A DNA stretch of 64,000 nt from Malania oleifera (Eukaryota; Streptophyta; Magnoliopsida; Santalales; Ximeniaceae), in contig NC_080422.1 of the NCBI RefSeq assembly GCF_029873635.1, positions 3,204,001-3,268,000 on the forward strand. Reading direction: 5' to 3'. The notes under the pieces were generated by a model. It made no database searches. It saw nothing but the letters and a program-made list of their open reading frames with translations, and had not been told where the DNA came from. Made by a program: the position numbers and the translations under genes. Shown in pieces: positions 55,301 through 64,000 of the stretch; position 1 is the stretch's first letter, and each line of letters opens with the position of its first letter.

Positions 55301-56116
55301 GGGGAACTAAGCAGGATGATTGAGCCATGGGAGCCATGGTGGTTGAAGCCTTCTGCTAGGACCTTATCTCTCAGCCAGGGAGGAAGTCGACTAGTCCTGC
55401 CGCTTCTCAAGCAACAAACGGAAACATCCTCACAAGATGATCTAGAAAGTAATCATCCAACCGACATTCCTCTAGGACCCGAAACCCCCCTACCTCCTGT
55501 TTCGAAGCTTAGCTCAAGGCAGCCATCCCCACTTCTATCTGTTCACCTGGTTGACATTATATACAGCTATTGTTTCATGCTTAGGCTCTACAACGGGGAT
55601 TCCCAGTCTGATTCTTTAGGATCAGCCATGGTGATGTTGAGTGTGTCCTCCGTCCTAGGTCAAGGTGGGCATCCCGAAACGGTTTCTGAAGCTCTCTCTC
55701 ATTGCTTGGAGCAGGCGTGCTCTCCCGCTTACAAGCACATGGGTGGCTACCAATTTGGACTGGGTCTTTTTGACGATGTAATAACCCTACTTTCCCTCGG
55801 CAGTTCTGCGCTAATTTGCTTACTGTGTGACCTGCAGAGGCTGATTCAAGCAGGGGAGACCGAGCTGAGGTCAGAGAAACTGCGGAAGTCAAAGAGGGTG
55901 GAAATGACAACCAAGCTAAAGCTTGCTGAGAAGAAGGTATATTACATCATGTGTTGGGTCCATGAGCAGCCAGGGGAAGTCTGGTCTTCTTTGGCTGCTC
56001 TTGTGACGGCAGAGAAGGGTTCAGCTATGGATCACACAGGCAGTAAAAGTAGCTCTGGGAAAGCGCAGTATAAAGCAGAAAGCAGGGGCAAGGTTTTGAT
56101 TGAGGAGGTTCAGTGA
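43343..56116 (+). CDS. zinc finger HIT domain protein, ZNHIT2-like (complete, five coding exons)
   Basis: Exons: 43343-43422, 44246-44318, 53999-54152, 54986-55027, 55233-56116; all introns GT-AG, phases fit, total 410 codons. Residues 25-57 form a perfect zf-HIT domain: C25-x2-C28-x8-C37-x2-C40-x4-C45-x3-C49-x3-H53-x3-C57 (includes CPRCNSRYCSLQCYKSH). An acidic helical region follows, then SIDDLSAEDKKRFLRAVASG and MIEPWEPWW, conserved in ZNHIT2. The C-terminal half is helical and ends in a Lys/Ser-rich tail. In animals ZNHIT2 works with R2TP and helps assemble U5 snRNP and other complexes; a like role in plants is inferred. Intron 2 is 9.7 kb and full of transposon relics. Confidence 0.9.
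44236..45165 (+). repeat. tandem duplication of the exon 2 region (about 0.5-kb unit)
   Basis: Unit 1 (about 44236-44732) holds the true exon 2. Unit 2 (about 44733-45165) repeats it with the same flanks: TATGCAGATG.CAAAAGCAATTTTCA, ACTGGAAGTTACA, TTCAT.TTGTT.TATGTTTTGC and TGAACATT.TATGAAAAATGA recur in the same order about 0.5 kb apart. Divergence is moderate. Confidence 0.85.
44741..44813 (+). pseudogene. decayed second copy of HIT-finger exon 2 inside intron 2
   Basis: It aligns over its full length to exon 2 (44246-44318) after an intact-looking TTTATGCAG acceptor. In the parental frame it has a stop (TAA at the Gln-Tyr step), and several finger Cys are changed. The donor has become GTTGGC instead of GTAGGC. 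It is unlikely to be used; inclusion would truncate the protein after the first Cys pair. Confidence 0.8.
45227..46251. mobile_element. Mutator-like non-autonomous element, second copy (about 1.0 kb), in intron 2
   Basis: Starts ATAGTTGTATCGAGATTTGA; the right end, reverse-complemented, starts ATAGTCGTTAGAATCATACG. Both ends are dense in GAATCG/CGATTC words, as in the copy at 21476-22349. No transposase. The flanks (TGCCGCTTGC and GCATGCTTGT) do not give a clean duplication, so this insertion is older or its flanks have changed. Confidence 0.65.
46993..47590 (+). pseudogene. L1-type LINE relic, RT zinc-binding region
   Basis: Translations in shifting frames give GKWLWRFWN, EPTSP(stop)NMVF, DKYGHQFVAENI, then SRNLSGRELGVHGRVVGILE and FSCKIHIHLL. 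This follows the order of the domain after reverse transcriptase in plant L1 elements (GKWLWRF...FRDKYG...RNL...FSCKS). Heavy decay; no other L1 part adjoins it. Confidence 0.65.
47911..48520. repeat. possible MITE with GGGGTGTTTGGTT-type ends
   Basis: The left end GGGGTGTTTGGTTCGTGG and the right end near 48513 (reverse complement GGAGGAGTGTGGTTCATA) are roughly inverted. Both continue into A/T-rich DNA with GGGAATGT/ATTCCCAT words. The RTE tail at 48179-48230 lies inside. No duplication confirmed. Confidence 0.3.
48179..48230 (+). mobile_element. very short RTE LINE 3' tail
   Basis: GATAGGCGGCCCTCCTAGTG, GGACTTAATGCTTGATTTTT and GTTGTTGTTGTAC make up the last 50 or so bases of the RTE family seen at 41405 and 60613, with its (TTG)n tail. 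An extreme 5' truncation. Confidence 0.75.
48765..49000 (+). pseudogene. L1-type LINE relic, zinc-binding C-terminus
   Basis: The frame gives ...LLNCAWNAIIWTFSMAMS then TRIFEDQG, which matches the W(x)n IFED end of the plant L1 RT zinc-binding domain (usual LWKCA..A..W.IWLERN.RIFED). Only about 80 residues can be aligned by eye. Confidence 0.55.
49092..49381 (-). mobile_element. TRIM-like mini LTR retrotransposon (about 290 bp)
   Basis: Two direct repeats of about 66 bp: 49092-49157 (GGGACTTTACCTAAAAGCC...AAGCTTCACA) and 49314-49381 (TTTCCACGTTATGTAAAAGC...AAGCCTTAACA). Beside the right copy CTGATACCA (49305-49313) is the minus-strand primer-binding site TGGTATCAG. With the 5' LTR at right, the internal region is only about 157 bp and has no coding capacity. 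This is the design of plant TRIM elements. LTR divergence is high. Confidence 0.62.
49640..49815 (+). pseudogene. L1-type LINE relic, second C-terminus
   Basis: One frame reads AACWVVVFWASWSERNERIF then QD, a clear plant L1 zinc-binding-domain end (W..W.ERN.RIF.D). It is a different insertion from 48765-49000 because the same protein end occurs twice. Confidence 0.6.
50623..51403. repeat. tandem duplication of a possible captured gene segment in H
   Basis: Units 50623-50963 and 51061-51403 (period about 440 bp) are about 90% alike, sharing CCTCCAACACCATTGAAGAC, CATACACTGGCCAAACACCT and CCAGCGCAGC. On the minus strand both give open frames (62 and 71 codons) with GGPVFNGVGGV and FGQCMRLH. I do not recognise the family. 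The composition is more gene-like than the surroundings. Confidence 0.6.
51823..52160 (+). pseudogene. gypsy protease relic in H
   Basis: The frame gives MNVISINGITPMQLYPEPHQ, a middle ITVHFCKICLVPIQMGGYF, and then VWCDIIPMNIGHALIGSPWL. The last matches the plant gypsy protease signature (V.CDVLPMD..H.LLGRPWL). The catalytic D-[ST]-G triplet has decayed. RT and integrase are missing. Confidence 0.7.
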
Positions 56117-56945
56117 TGTGTGTTAAAAAAATTTATAGTATCTTTCATTTTCTGTATTATCTTATCAATCATATGGAATGTACATCTAGGTTTTAATGTG
56201 GGTTTATGTTGTTTTTAGGTGGGTTGGGTTGGTTTAGGGTTTATGTTATCTTTGATTGAAACAATAGTTAATAGTTTATAGGACAGAGGTATGTTTTAGG
56301 CACGAGTTTAATTCAATGTTTTATTCGGGAAATAAAAGCTATTAAGAACTCGACATAAACTGCGCACATCAAATTTATGCATATAAAAATGTACGGACAT
56401 AAAATTGAACCTTAAATGAATGATTTGGGACTAAAAAACATGCCAATATATTTTGTGTGATATAATAATTTGATCAAATTTGTTCCAGTATATATCTTTT
56501 CTTTATATGTTAGTGACAGATAAAAATCTAGGCCTAGCCTTATTACTAAAAAGTTGTAATTTGTGGATTTTAGAAAAAAAAAAAAAATATTATGTACATA
56601 TATTCAAGTTGTACCAATAACCATGTGCCCTAAAATTTAAAAAGGTAAAAAAATCTAATGAGATTTATATTATTTTAAAAAATTTAAAATACAAAAATGG
56701 CAATTATTTTAGATTAATTGTTGAAAACTTAAAAAATGCACTTGTAACTACTACATTTTTCCGCTAATTAAAAACATATAATAGTAAAATTGAGAAATAT
56801 TTTTCTATTTTAAATATAAAATTTCTTTAAAATAAATTTTGGGAACATGAATTTTTAGGTTTTGTTTTTAAAATAATTGATTTGTAGTATGTTTTGTCTA
56901 ATTTTATACAAATTTAAATTCAAGATTAAAAAATTTATACAAAGG
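56117..56945. other. 3' UTR and AT-rich spacer after the ZNHIT2-like gene
   Basis: No gene. T-rich and A/T-rich sequence; AATAAA-like words occur (near 56330), but no cleavage site can be fixed. Confidence 0.5.
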
Positions 56946-57406
56946 TGTCACGGGTCAAGTATTTTTCACCTTTGTAAAAAATTGTATTATACTAACTAAA
57001 ACACTCTTGCTTAAATAGTATCATGATTTACTAACAAAACACATTCATCATAGTTGAATTAAATGTAAGTGATTGGAGTAAGCAATTGATGAAAGCAATG
57101 TCAAGTTAGTGATAAACATAAAAGTTAAAGTAACACCTCCGTTATCCATGTATATCTAGCGAGGAGACAAGTACGCTAAATACGTTTACTAGTGTGTTTT
57201 ATATAAACATTCACCATCTCCTAAAGAGTTTTATATGCAAATCTAAGTTTAACACTAGGAAACATCGAACCGTCTAACGAGCTGTACTCTCATATTTTCC
57301 CTACAAAAAAAAAAAAAAAAAAAAAAATCCTCAAAACCCATCTCGTGCAAATGACACAGATGGTCATAGATAAGTACAATGCCTTGAATAAGGATGACTC
57401 GTGACA
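56946..57406 (-). mobile_element. solo LTR of the G chromovirus family (diverged)
   Basis: On the minus strand it starts TGTCACGAGTCATCC (57406) and ends CTTGACCCGTGACA (56946), the same ends as the G LTRs (TGTCACGAG...CCGTGACA). Order is kept inside: AAGGCATT near the start, a GTGTTTAGCCTACTTGCCTCC-like stretch (here about 57150-57200 reversed), and GGAGGTGTT. A 24-A run (about 57306-57329) was gained. No clear duplication in the flanks. Confidence 0.75.
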
Positions 57407-58306
57407 TAAGACATGTGTGCTCATAGTCTATAGTAGAAATAAATCAAGATAGTGGTGATAATTTTTAAATTTTATTGAAATGTTTTAAGCCCATCAAAAT
57501 AATTTTGATAATACTCCAATAAGCATTAACATTTAAATGAAACTAAATGCCTTTGGTACTTTTTTTTAATTTTTGAAGCATTGATTTTGGGATTGAGGAA
57601 AAAAAAGAACAATAAATTAAAATTAAATCAAAATTTTATCAAAACAATTTTATATTCGATATTAATTTCAAAAAATAAAATAAATTTTAGCTGAGGCTGA
57701 AATTTACTTTTATTTGAGTCCGGGTCTATGGATCCGATTCGAAGCCAAATGGTGCTCCATTTCGCTCCACTGACCCGAACCTAGAACCGGACCCAGCGCA
57801 ACTGGAAGAGACGAACAGCATCCTAGATAAGCGAATCTTTTTTCGGCCGTGATAACGGAAACTCTCGAGAGAGGGGCAAGAAGTCCCAACTCCGCTCCGG
57901 CATTTAAAACGACGTCGTGTAGTCACTCCGTCGACGCTGGGAGGATTCGTCGTGGCGAAGTATTTTCGCCATTTTCCTCTCTAATCAAATCACACGGGAT
58001 AAGAAGACTTTAATGGACACTGCGATGGCAGTTTCGTTATTTAAGGAGGTAGTTCTGTCATTCCTGGTATTTCGCTTCTTCAATCATACGATTATCTCTC
58101 GTCGCTGCACATATACGATATACACCCCTCCCCTCCTAAACAGTCGAATTTCTGTTCCCATTTTTACCCACGCACAGACTGAGTGTGTGTGCGTGTTTGT
58201 TCTTGTTCTTGAGGAAGAGTCTCTGCGTTGAATTGGATCGATCGGTTTGGATCTTCGAACCCTACTTTCTCATTCTGTCTCTGCAAAGTTGCGGGAACAG
58301 ATAGAT
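57407..58306 (+). promoter_or_regulatory. spacer, then promoter and 5' UTR of the PUX10-like gene
   Basis: The first 300 bp are AT-rich without a gene. From about 57720 the DNA turns GC-richer: ACGT-core motif AAACGACGTCGT near 57907, TGACCCG and GGACCC words, then a leader up to ATG 58307. A minus-strand open frame at 57726-57926 has no recognised family and lies within this promoter. Confidence 0.5.
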
Positions 58307-59104
58307 ATGGTTGATGTCGCCGAAAAACTAGCTTATTTTCAAGCAATCACTGGCATTCAGGACTCCGATTTGTGCACGGAGATCCTCTCCGCTCATGGCT
58401 GGGACCTCGAACTCGCCATCGCCTCCATCACCGGTACCAATTCTGACGGCTCCGATCCTGCTCCCGCTGCCGTCGCCGCGGCCACCACCACAGCTCGCGA
58501 CGTCGGAATTAGTGGCCAATCCGATTCTCTGGACGACCGTACTGCTGTCGCTCCAGGGCTGGCGTGGAAGGTCATAACCTTACCCATTTCTGTTGTTTCA
58601 GGCAGCCTAGGGCTGATTTCGGGCGCGGTCGGGTTCGGACTGTGGGCCGCCGGTGGCGTTCTGTCTTACTCGCTCGGTATGATTGGGTTGGGCGGGTCCG
58701 GACGGGGTGGCGAGTCTTCGTCTTCTCCCTTGGTTTCGGTCTCTGCGGCGGCGTCCGAGGCTATGGATTTTGTGGCGGACTTCGAGAGGGCTTATGGAGG
58801 AACAAATCGACCTAATTTTGTTACTGAAGGGTTTATGGACGCGCTGCAACGGTCTCGGCAGGGGTTTAAGCTGTTGTTCGTGTACTTGCACTCGCCGGAT
58901 CATCCCGATACGCCTTTGTTCTGCGAGAGAACTCTGTGTAATGAAGCGTTGGCAGCTTTTGTGAACGAGAATTTTGTGGCTTGGGGAGGGAGTATTAGGG
59001 GAAGTGAAGGTTTCAAGATGAGCAACAGCTTGAAGGCGTCGCGGTTCCCATTTTGCGCCGTGGTTATGGCAGCCACGAATCAGAGGATTGCTTTACTCCA
59101 GCAG
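58307..59104 (+). CDS. plant UBX domain-containing protein 10-like (PUX10), first coding exon (partial)
   Basis: The exon codes for 266 residues and ends ...LLQQ at CAG/GTACTG. Residues 1-43 form a UBA-like domain (VAEKLAYFQAITGIQDSDLC, HGWDLELAIASI). Residues 86-130 are a long hydrophobic hairpin-like segment (ITLPISVVSGSLGLISG, VGFGLWAAGGVLSYSLGMIG), which in PUX10 anchors the protein to lipid droplets. Residues about 150-266 are a UAS (thioredoxin-like) domain with FVYLHSPDHPDTPLFC and FVNENFVAWG. The UBX domain that recruits CDC48 must lie beyond the window. Earlier in-frame codons from 58247 lack ATG, so 58307 is the start. PUX10 recruits CDC48 to extract ubiquitinated oleosins. Confidence 0.9.
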
Positions 59105-60612
59105 GTACTGTATTGATTTCTCGTTTCTGTGCTCTCATTTATTCAATATATATATATATGTAAAGGTGATATGTTAGCTCCGCTACAAATTGAGCTGAGC
59201 TTACTTCAACTTTACTCTTTTAAGAATTTTTCAGAGTTTGTGGATAATAATACCTTGTAATTTATATGAATAATGTTCTCAGCATTAACTGTGCAAATTG
59301 AAGTTACTTCAACTTTACTCTTTTAAGAATTTTTCAGAGTTTGTGGATAATAATACCTTGTAATTTATATGAATAATGTTCTCAGCATTAACTGTGCAAA
59401 TTGAAGAATCTTTTTCAAATATAATATTGTATATGTTTGAATGTTAACGTGATGTTAGCTTTATGTTTTTACAACTTAAGGGGAACTTTTGTTTTACAGT
59501 TTAGGAGTTTTAAGTTTGTCATAGTTTGCGTGCAATAAGATTTAGTGTAACTGGTGCTTGAGGTGAGGGAAACTTTTAGGAGTAAAACAAGTTTAATATG
59601 CTTTCCTTAAAATCCAGCTGACTCTGGCAAATGATATTTTTGCCTCCCAAGTCGCTGAACAAGCTGAGTTTTGAATACTCACTCAGCACCAGCATAAAAT
59701 TTCAGGCGCTATAATCTTGTGCAAGCAATGTTGCATATATAAACGAAAAATAAGCTATGATTTATGAATGACGTGGTGGCTAGTGAGTACATAATAAGTG
59801 TCAAATTTTTTCCTTTTGCATCTTCAATGTGTAATAGCTCACTTATACCATTAGTTTCACATATCTCGAACTTCAGCTGTGGACCTAGAAATTTTCTTTA
59901 GAGGGGCTGTTGTATATAATGTACCTAGCATATCATTATGGTTAATCTTCCTTTATCTCTTCAAATTTGGCTTATGATTATGGTTCACTACAGTTACTCA
60001 TGAAAGGAGCTTTTCTCGAAGTGCTCGATTGTTTTCTTGTTGTCAATACTCTCAAACACATCTTTAATATCTTTGACCATCTTACCATTTAACTATTCTT
60101 CTCCTGTATAGTTACGCAATTGGTTCTTTAAAAATGTTTATGGTTGAGAATGCCCATTCTTGTGTGTAGTTGCAATTGGTGTTATAATTTTGGTGGTTGT
60201 CCATGAATCATTGTAGATCATTCAAGTCAGTTTCTGTGCAAGCATTTTCGTACATCGTTTGTAACTTTCATGATCTGTTAGATCTTGAACAGGCGATGGT
60301 GATGAATGACTTAAAAATTAAATTCTTAATGGGATTTGATGTCAACAAAGTCTGATTTGAGTCCACTTTTTTTTTAACCACGCCCCCGCCCCTCCCCCCA
60401 AAAAAACCAAAACAAGAATCAACAAAATTGAAGATCTTTTCTAATTTCATTGGTTCTATGTAATGTAGCTGTTATCCATGTAAGAAGGGAAAAAAATATG
60501 TGAATTGAGATTGGTTAGATTAATGTCAAACATACATGAGCATTATATATTTGTTTTGTTCTTCAAGTTCTCATTCAGTGGTTAGAAAATTTGAAATTGG
60601 GAATTGCTAAAA
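59105..60612 (+). other. intron 1 of the PUX10-like gene, first part
   Basis: GT donor at 59105. Intron-like T-rich sequence follows; no second exon (the family continues after LLQQ with a helical Glu/Arg-rich region) was found anywhere up to 64000. The intron is at least 4.9 kb. Confidence 0.65.
59201..59406 (+). repeat. perfect 103-bp tandem duplication in PUX10-like intron 1
   Basis: 59201-59303 and 59304-59406 are identical (both run TTACTTCAACTTTAC ... GCAAATTGAAG). Identity points to a very recent event, or to a duplicated stretch in the assembly. Confidence 0.95.
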
Positions 60613-60998
60613 CTCAATTGACTACAACAACAACAAAACCAAGCCTTAGTCCCACTAAGTGGGGTCGGCTATATGAATCCTTTTCCGCCAATTTATGAGA
60701 TCATGGACCATTTCTTTTGATAGATTCAAGGATATTAAATCCTTACTCACTATCTCCTTTCAAGTTATTTTAAGTCTACCCCTGCCCCTTCTATTGCTTC
60801 TCACAGTAACTAAGTCACTCTTCCTCACAGGTACACTATAAGGCCTACGTTGCAAGTGTCCTTACCATCTAAGTCGTCCCTCCCTTATCTTATCTTCTAT
60901 AGGAGCTATACCTAACTTACCACGAATATGTTCATTCCTTAATTTATCTTTCAATGTTATACCACTCATCCATCTAAGCATTTTCATCTCGATAACTT

Positions 60999-62210
60999 TT
61001 ATTTTTTGATATTATGTTTCTTTGTTGTCCAACATTCCAATCTATATAGCATAACTGGTCTTATAGCTGTCCTATAAAATTTTCTTTTCAATTTTAAGGG
61101 TATTCTATGATCACATAACACACTTGAAGCACTTCTCCATTTTACCCAACCTGTTTTAATTCTATGCATTACATAATCTTCAATTTCTCCTTCAGTTTGC
61201 ATAATAGATCCAAGGTATCGAAATCTACAAGTGCTATTTATTTCTTCATCATCAAGTTTAACTTTGTCTCCAATATTCCTCCTATCATTACTAAAATTAC
61301 ATTTTATATATTCTGTTTTATTTCTACTTATCCTAAAGCTTCTAGATTCCAAAGCTTCTCTTCATAATTCTAACTCAGACTCTACTCCGTCCTTAGTTTC
61401 GTCAATTAATACAATATCATCTGCAAACATCATATATCATGAAACCTCCTTTTGAATACTCTTAGTTAATTGGTCCATCACTAAAGCAAAAAGATAAGGA
61501 CTCAAAGCAGATCCTTAATGTACACTTATGGTAATTAAAAATTCTCTAGTTTCTCCATCTATAGTCCTTACACTAGTCATTGCTTCATTGTACATATCCT
61601 TAATGACATCGATATACCTACAACATACACCATTTTTTTCTAAAACTCACCATAGAACTTCCTTAGGTATCCTATCATATGCTTTTTTAAGGTCAATAAA
61701 TATCATATGCAAGTCCCTCTTCTTTTCTCTAAACTTTTCCATTAATCTTCTTAAAAGATAAATAACTTTTGTGGAAGATCTCCCAAATATAAAACCAAAT
61801 TGATTTTCTGAGATCTTCGTTTCTAACCTTAATCTTTGTTCAACTACCCTTTCCTATAGTTTCATCGTATGACTCATAAGTTTAATTTCAAGATAGTTGT
61901 TACAATTTTGAATATCTCCTTTATTTTTGTATATAGGTATTAAAGTGTTTTTCCTCCATTCATCTGACATTTTCTTAGTTTTTACAATTGTATTAAATAA
62001 ATTAGTTAACCATATAATTTCGTTATCACCCAAGCATTTCCAAACTTCAATTTGGATGTTATTTGGTCTCATAGCTTTCTCATTTTTCATCTTTTTTAGT
62101 GCAAACTTAACTTCGTTAATTCTAATTTTGTGAATAAATCTTATATTTTTACTCTTTTCCTCATTTAACAATTCTAAATTTAAGCCTTCTATTTGGTTTT
62201 CGTTAAACAA
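60999..62210 (-). pseudogene. RTE LINE reverse transcriptase (broken)
   Basis: Parts: INEVKFALKKMKNEKAMRPN (near 62110) and WLTNLFNTIVKTKKMSDEWR, then LIPIYKNKGDIQNCNNYLEI (palm entry; usual GDIQNC.NYRGIKLMSHTMKL), with LMSHTMKL at the end of that frame. The downstream frame 60999-61352 has SRSFRISRNKTEYIKC and FRYLGSIMQTEGEIEDYVMH, then RIKTGWVKWRSASSVLCD, the RTE RT tail. The middle, with the FADD-type site, is broken by stops. Confidence 0.85.
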
Positions 62211-62666
62211 CTTACTGAAGTAACTTCATCATCTTTCTTTAATATCTTTGTCCTTAACCAAGACAATATCATCCTCACTTTTTATACATTTTACATTTCC
62301 TGTGTCCTTACTCTTCCTTTCTCTAGCTTTAGCAAGTTTAAATATATCTCTTTCCCCTTCTTTTGTACCTAATCTATCATACAAACTATTAAATGATCTA
62401 TATTTAGCTTCACTAACGGCCTTTTTTGCATCTTTTCTTACCTCCTAATATTTTTCAAAGTTATCTCTATTTCTACATTTTTGCCGCGTTTTATACCAAA
62501 TTCTTTTTGTCTTTATGATTTTTTGTACATCTTTATCTCACCACTAACTTTCTTTGCTATTTGAGAATCTTCTCCTTGATTCACCTAAAATCTCTTTTGC
62601 TATCTTTTTAATAGAGTTAACTAATCTATTCCAAAGAGTATTTGTATCTATCCCATCCTCTAAGGT

Positions 62667-63590
62667 CTAATCTCCATCTTTGATCATTTTATCTTTAAAT
62701 TTTATTATATTTTTTCCTTTTAGGTTCCACCATCTAGTTCTCCTACACTGGTTTATTTTATCCATTTTCCTCCATTTTTTAATACATATATATAATACTA
62801 AGGCTCTATGTTGTGTGGTTAGGCTTTCATTTGGAATAACTTTACAATCCTTGCATGATAAATGATCTACCCTCCTAGTTAAAAAAAAATCTATTTGACT
62901 TCTATTTTGTCCACTTTTAAAGGTTATTAAGTATTCTTCTCTCTTCTTAAAGCAAGTATTCATTATACATAAATCATATGACATAACAAAGTCTAAGATC
63001 ATCTCTCTAGACTCCTTTTTGTCTCCATATCCATATCTTCTAAGTATCCTCTCATAATTTTTATTATCTCTTCCAACGTGTCCATTTAGATCTCCTCATG
63101 TAAATATTTTCTCAGTTTTTGGTATGCCTTGTATAATACTATCCATATCTTCCCAAAATTGTCTCTTAAAATTTTCTACTAAGCCAACTTGAGGAGCATA
63201 AGCACTAATGATATTTATTATCTCTTGTCCTAATACCATCTTGATTTTTATAATTCTATCCTTTACTCTAGTTACATCCACAACGCTATCTTTTAAGTTT
63301 TTGTCTATAATAATGCCTACTCCATTCTCATGTTTTTCTTTTCCAGTGTACCAAAGTTTAAATCCTGATTTATCGATTTCTCTAGCTTTCTCCCCCACCC
63401 ACTTAGTTTCTTTAAGGCAAATTATATTAATTCTTCTTTTAATCATTGTATCCACAATTTCCATGCTTTTACCCGTAAGTGTCCCTATATTCCAAGTTAC
63501 TAATCTAATCCTAGTTTCCTGAACTAACGTCTTTACCTGCCCACGTCCAGAAACCCTCACATATTTGACACCATACTTGAACCAACCCAA
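62667..63590 (-). pseudogene. RTE LINE endonuclease domain (broken)
   Basis: RIRLVTWNIGTLTGKSMEIV (near 63515) is the apurinic-endonuclease start, with ICLKETKWVGEKA (usual QETKW), KHENGVGIIIDKNLKDSVVD and IINIISAYAPQVG following. In another frame come DLCIMNTCFKKREEYLITF, QIDFFLTRR (QIDF-L-R signature) and TTQHRALVL. This domain nicks the target DNA in RTE/BovB-type LINEs. Confidence 0.88.
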
Positions 63591-63600
63591 TTATCGATAT

Positions 63601-63751
63601 GCTTGGCTTTTGAAACAATATTAGCTCTACTTAACTTTTTTAGTTATTGGTCTCAACTTGCAACTGATGGGATATACACCACAAGTATTAATATTCAATG
63701 TAAAGATAACAAAAACTCCCAAATAAATCCTAAATTTTTAATCTGTTGATC

Positions 63752-63795
<44 letters not shown>

Positions 63796-64000
63796 GCTGA
63801 GTCATTTCTTATGGGCTGCTATTGGCTTCTCATGGGTGAAAACAGGAGAGATGGCTAATTATTTGTTGAATCTAGCTGGGAATTTTCCTGAAGGCTCTCA
63901 AGTTTTTCAACTTTTTGGGATGAGTTCAAAACCTGCTTATATTGATTTATATGCATTTATATACAACTCTTGTTTTCTTTATTTGTGTTATCTTAGTGTT
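63601..64000 (+). other. intron 1 of the PUX10-like gene, last part in window
   Basis: No exon seen. A (GA)n microsatellite of about 17 units lies at 63754-63788. Confidence 0.6.

Larger units (their letters stand above)
60613..63600 (-). mobile_element. nearly full-length RTE-type LINE in PUX10-like intron 1
   Basis: The 3' end carries the family tail: minus strand CCCCACTTAGTGGGACTAAG then GCTTGGTTTTGTTGTTG. Going up on the minus strand come RT then endonuclease, the RTE single-ORF order. Length about 3.0 kb, close to a complete plant RTE. Many stops and frameshifts disable it. Two other copies (41405-42487; 48179-48230) share the same end. The 5' border near 63600 is approximate. Confidence 0.85.

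Noticed and set aside
57726-57926. Minus-strand gene divergent from the PUX10-like gene
   Set aside because: 66 codons of Arg/Ser-rich protein inside the promoter, no family and no ATG context; most likely leader composition.

Overview
This window is AT-rich nuclear DNA of a flowering plant, most likely a eudicot. It has intron-containing genes for a WNK kinase, a HIT-zinc-finger protein and a PUX10-like UBX protein. The rest is plant Ty1/copia (SIRE, Tork and short-LTR types), Ty3/gypsy, RTE and L1 LINEs, hAT, Mutator-like and TRIM elements. I see no rRNA, CRISPR or bacterial-type operon. I cannot name the species.

Layout. (1) 1-1.5 kb: 5' end of a WNK kinase gene on the minus strand, running off the left edge. 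(2) 1.5-3.7 kb: AT-rich spacer with a 77-bp tandem repeat. (3) 3.74-17.27 kb: a three-layer nest. A copia element (C, 3739-17267, TSD TTATA) carries a 2.4-kb solo LTR (A, TSD TATCC) in its integrase region. That solo LTR was hit 10 bp from its end by a deleted SIRE-type copia on the minus strand (B, TSD ACACC). (4) 17.3-22.5 kb: spacer with a foldback repeat, a 659-bp hAT-type element (perfect 8-bp TSD), a promoter-like stretch and an 874-bp Mutator-like element (perfect 10-bp TSD). (5) 22.55-39.56 kb: a second nest. Tork-type copia D (TSD CCTAT) contains a gypsy-type solo LTR E. E holds a 5.9-kb palindromic gypsy structure F and a deleted chromovirus G. (6) 39.6-42.95 kb: TRIM and RTE relics, foldback repeats and a tRNA-Val relic. 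(7) 42.95-56.1 kb: a complete five-exon ZNHIT2-like gene, whose 9.7-kb second intron is full of transposon relics and holds a decayed duplicate of exon 2. (8) 56.1-57.7 kb: spacer with a solo LTR. (9) 57.7-64 kb: first coding exon of a PUX10-like gene; its intron carries a nearly full-length RTE LINE and runs off the right edge.

The three host genes look unrelated in function: kinase signalling, R2TP/snRNP-type assembly, and CDC48/lipid-droplet protein turnover. The most unusual object is F, at 25698-31590. It has two inverted copies, each about 2.65 kb, of a gypsy 3' end plus LTR, facing each other across a 594-bp loop that is itself a piece of the same LTR. If transcribed, it would fold into a long hairpin RNA and could act as a silencing locus for its own family. 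This is an inference from structure only. All boundaries were read by eye from terminal repeats and target-site duplications. No database search was run.
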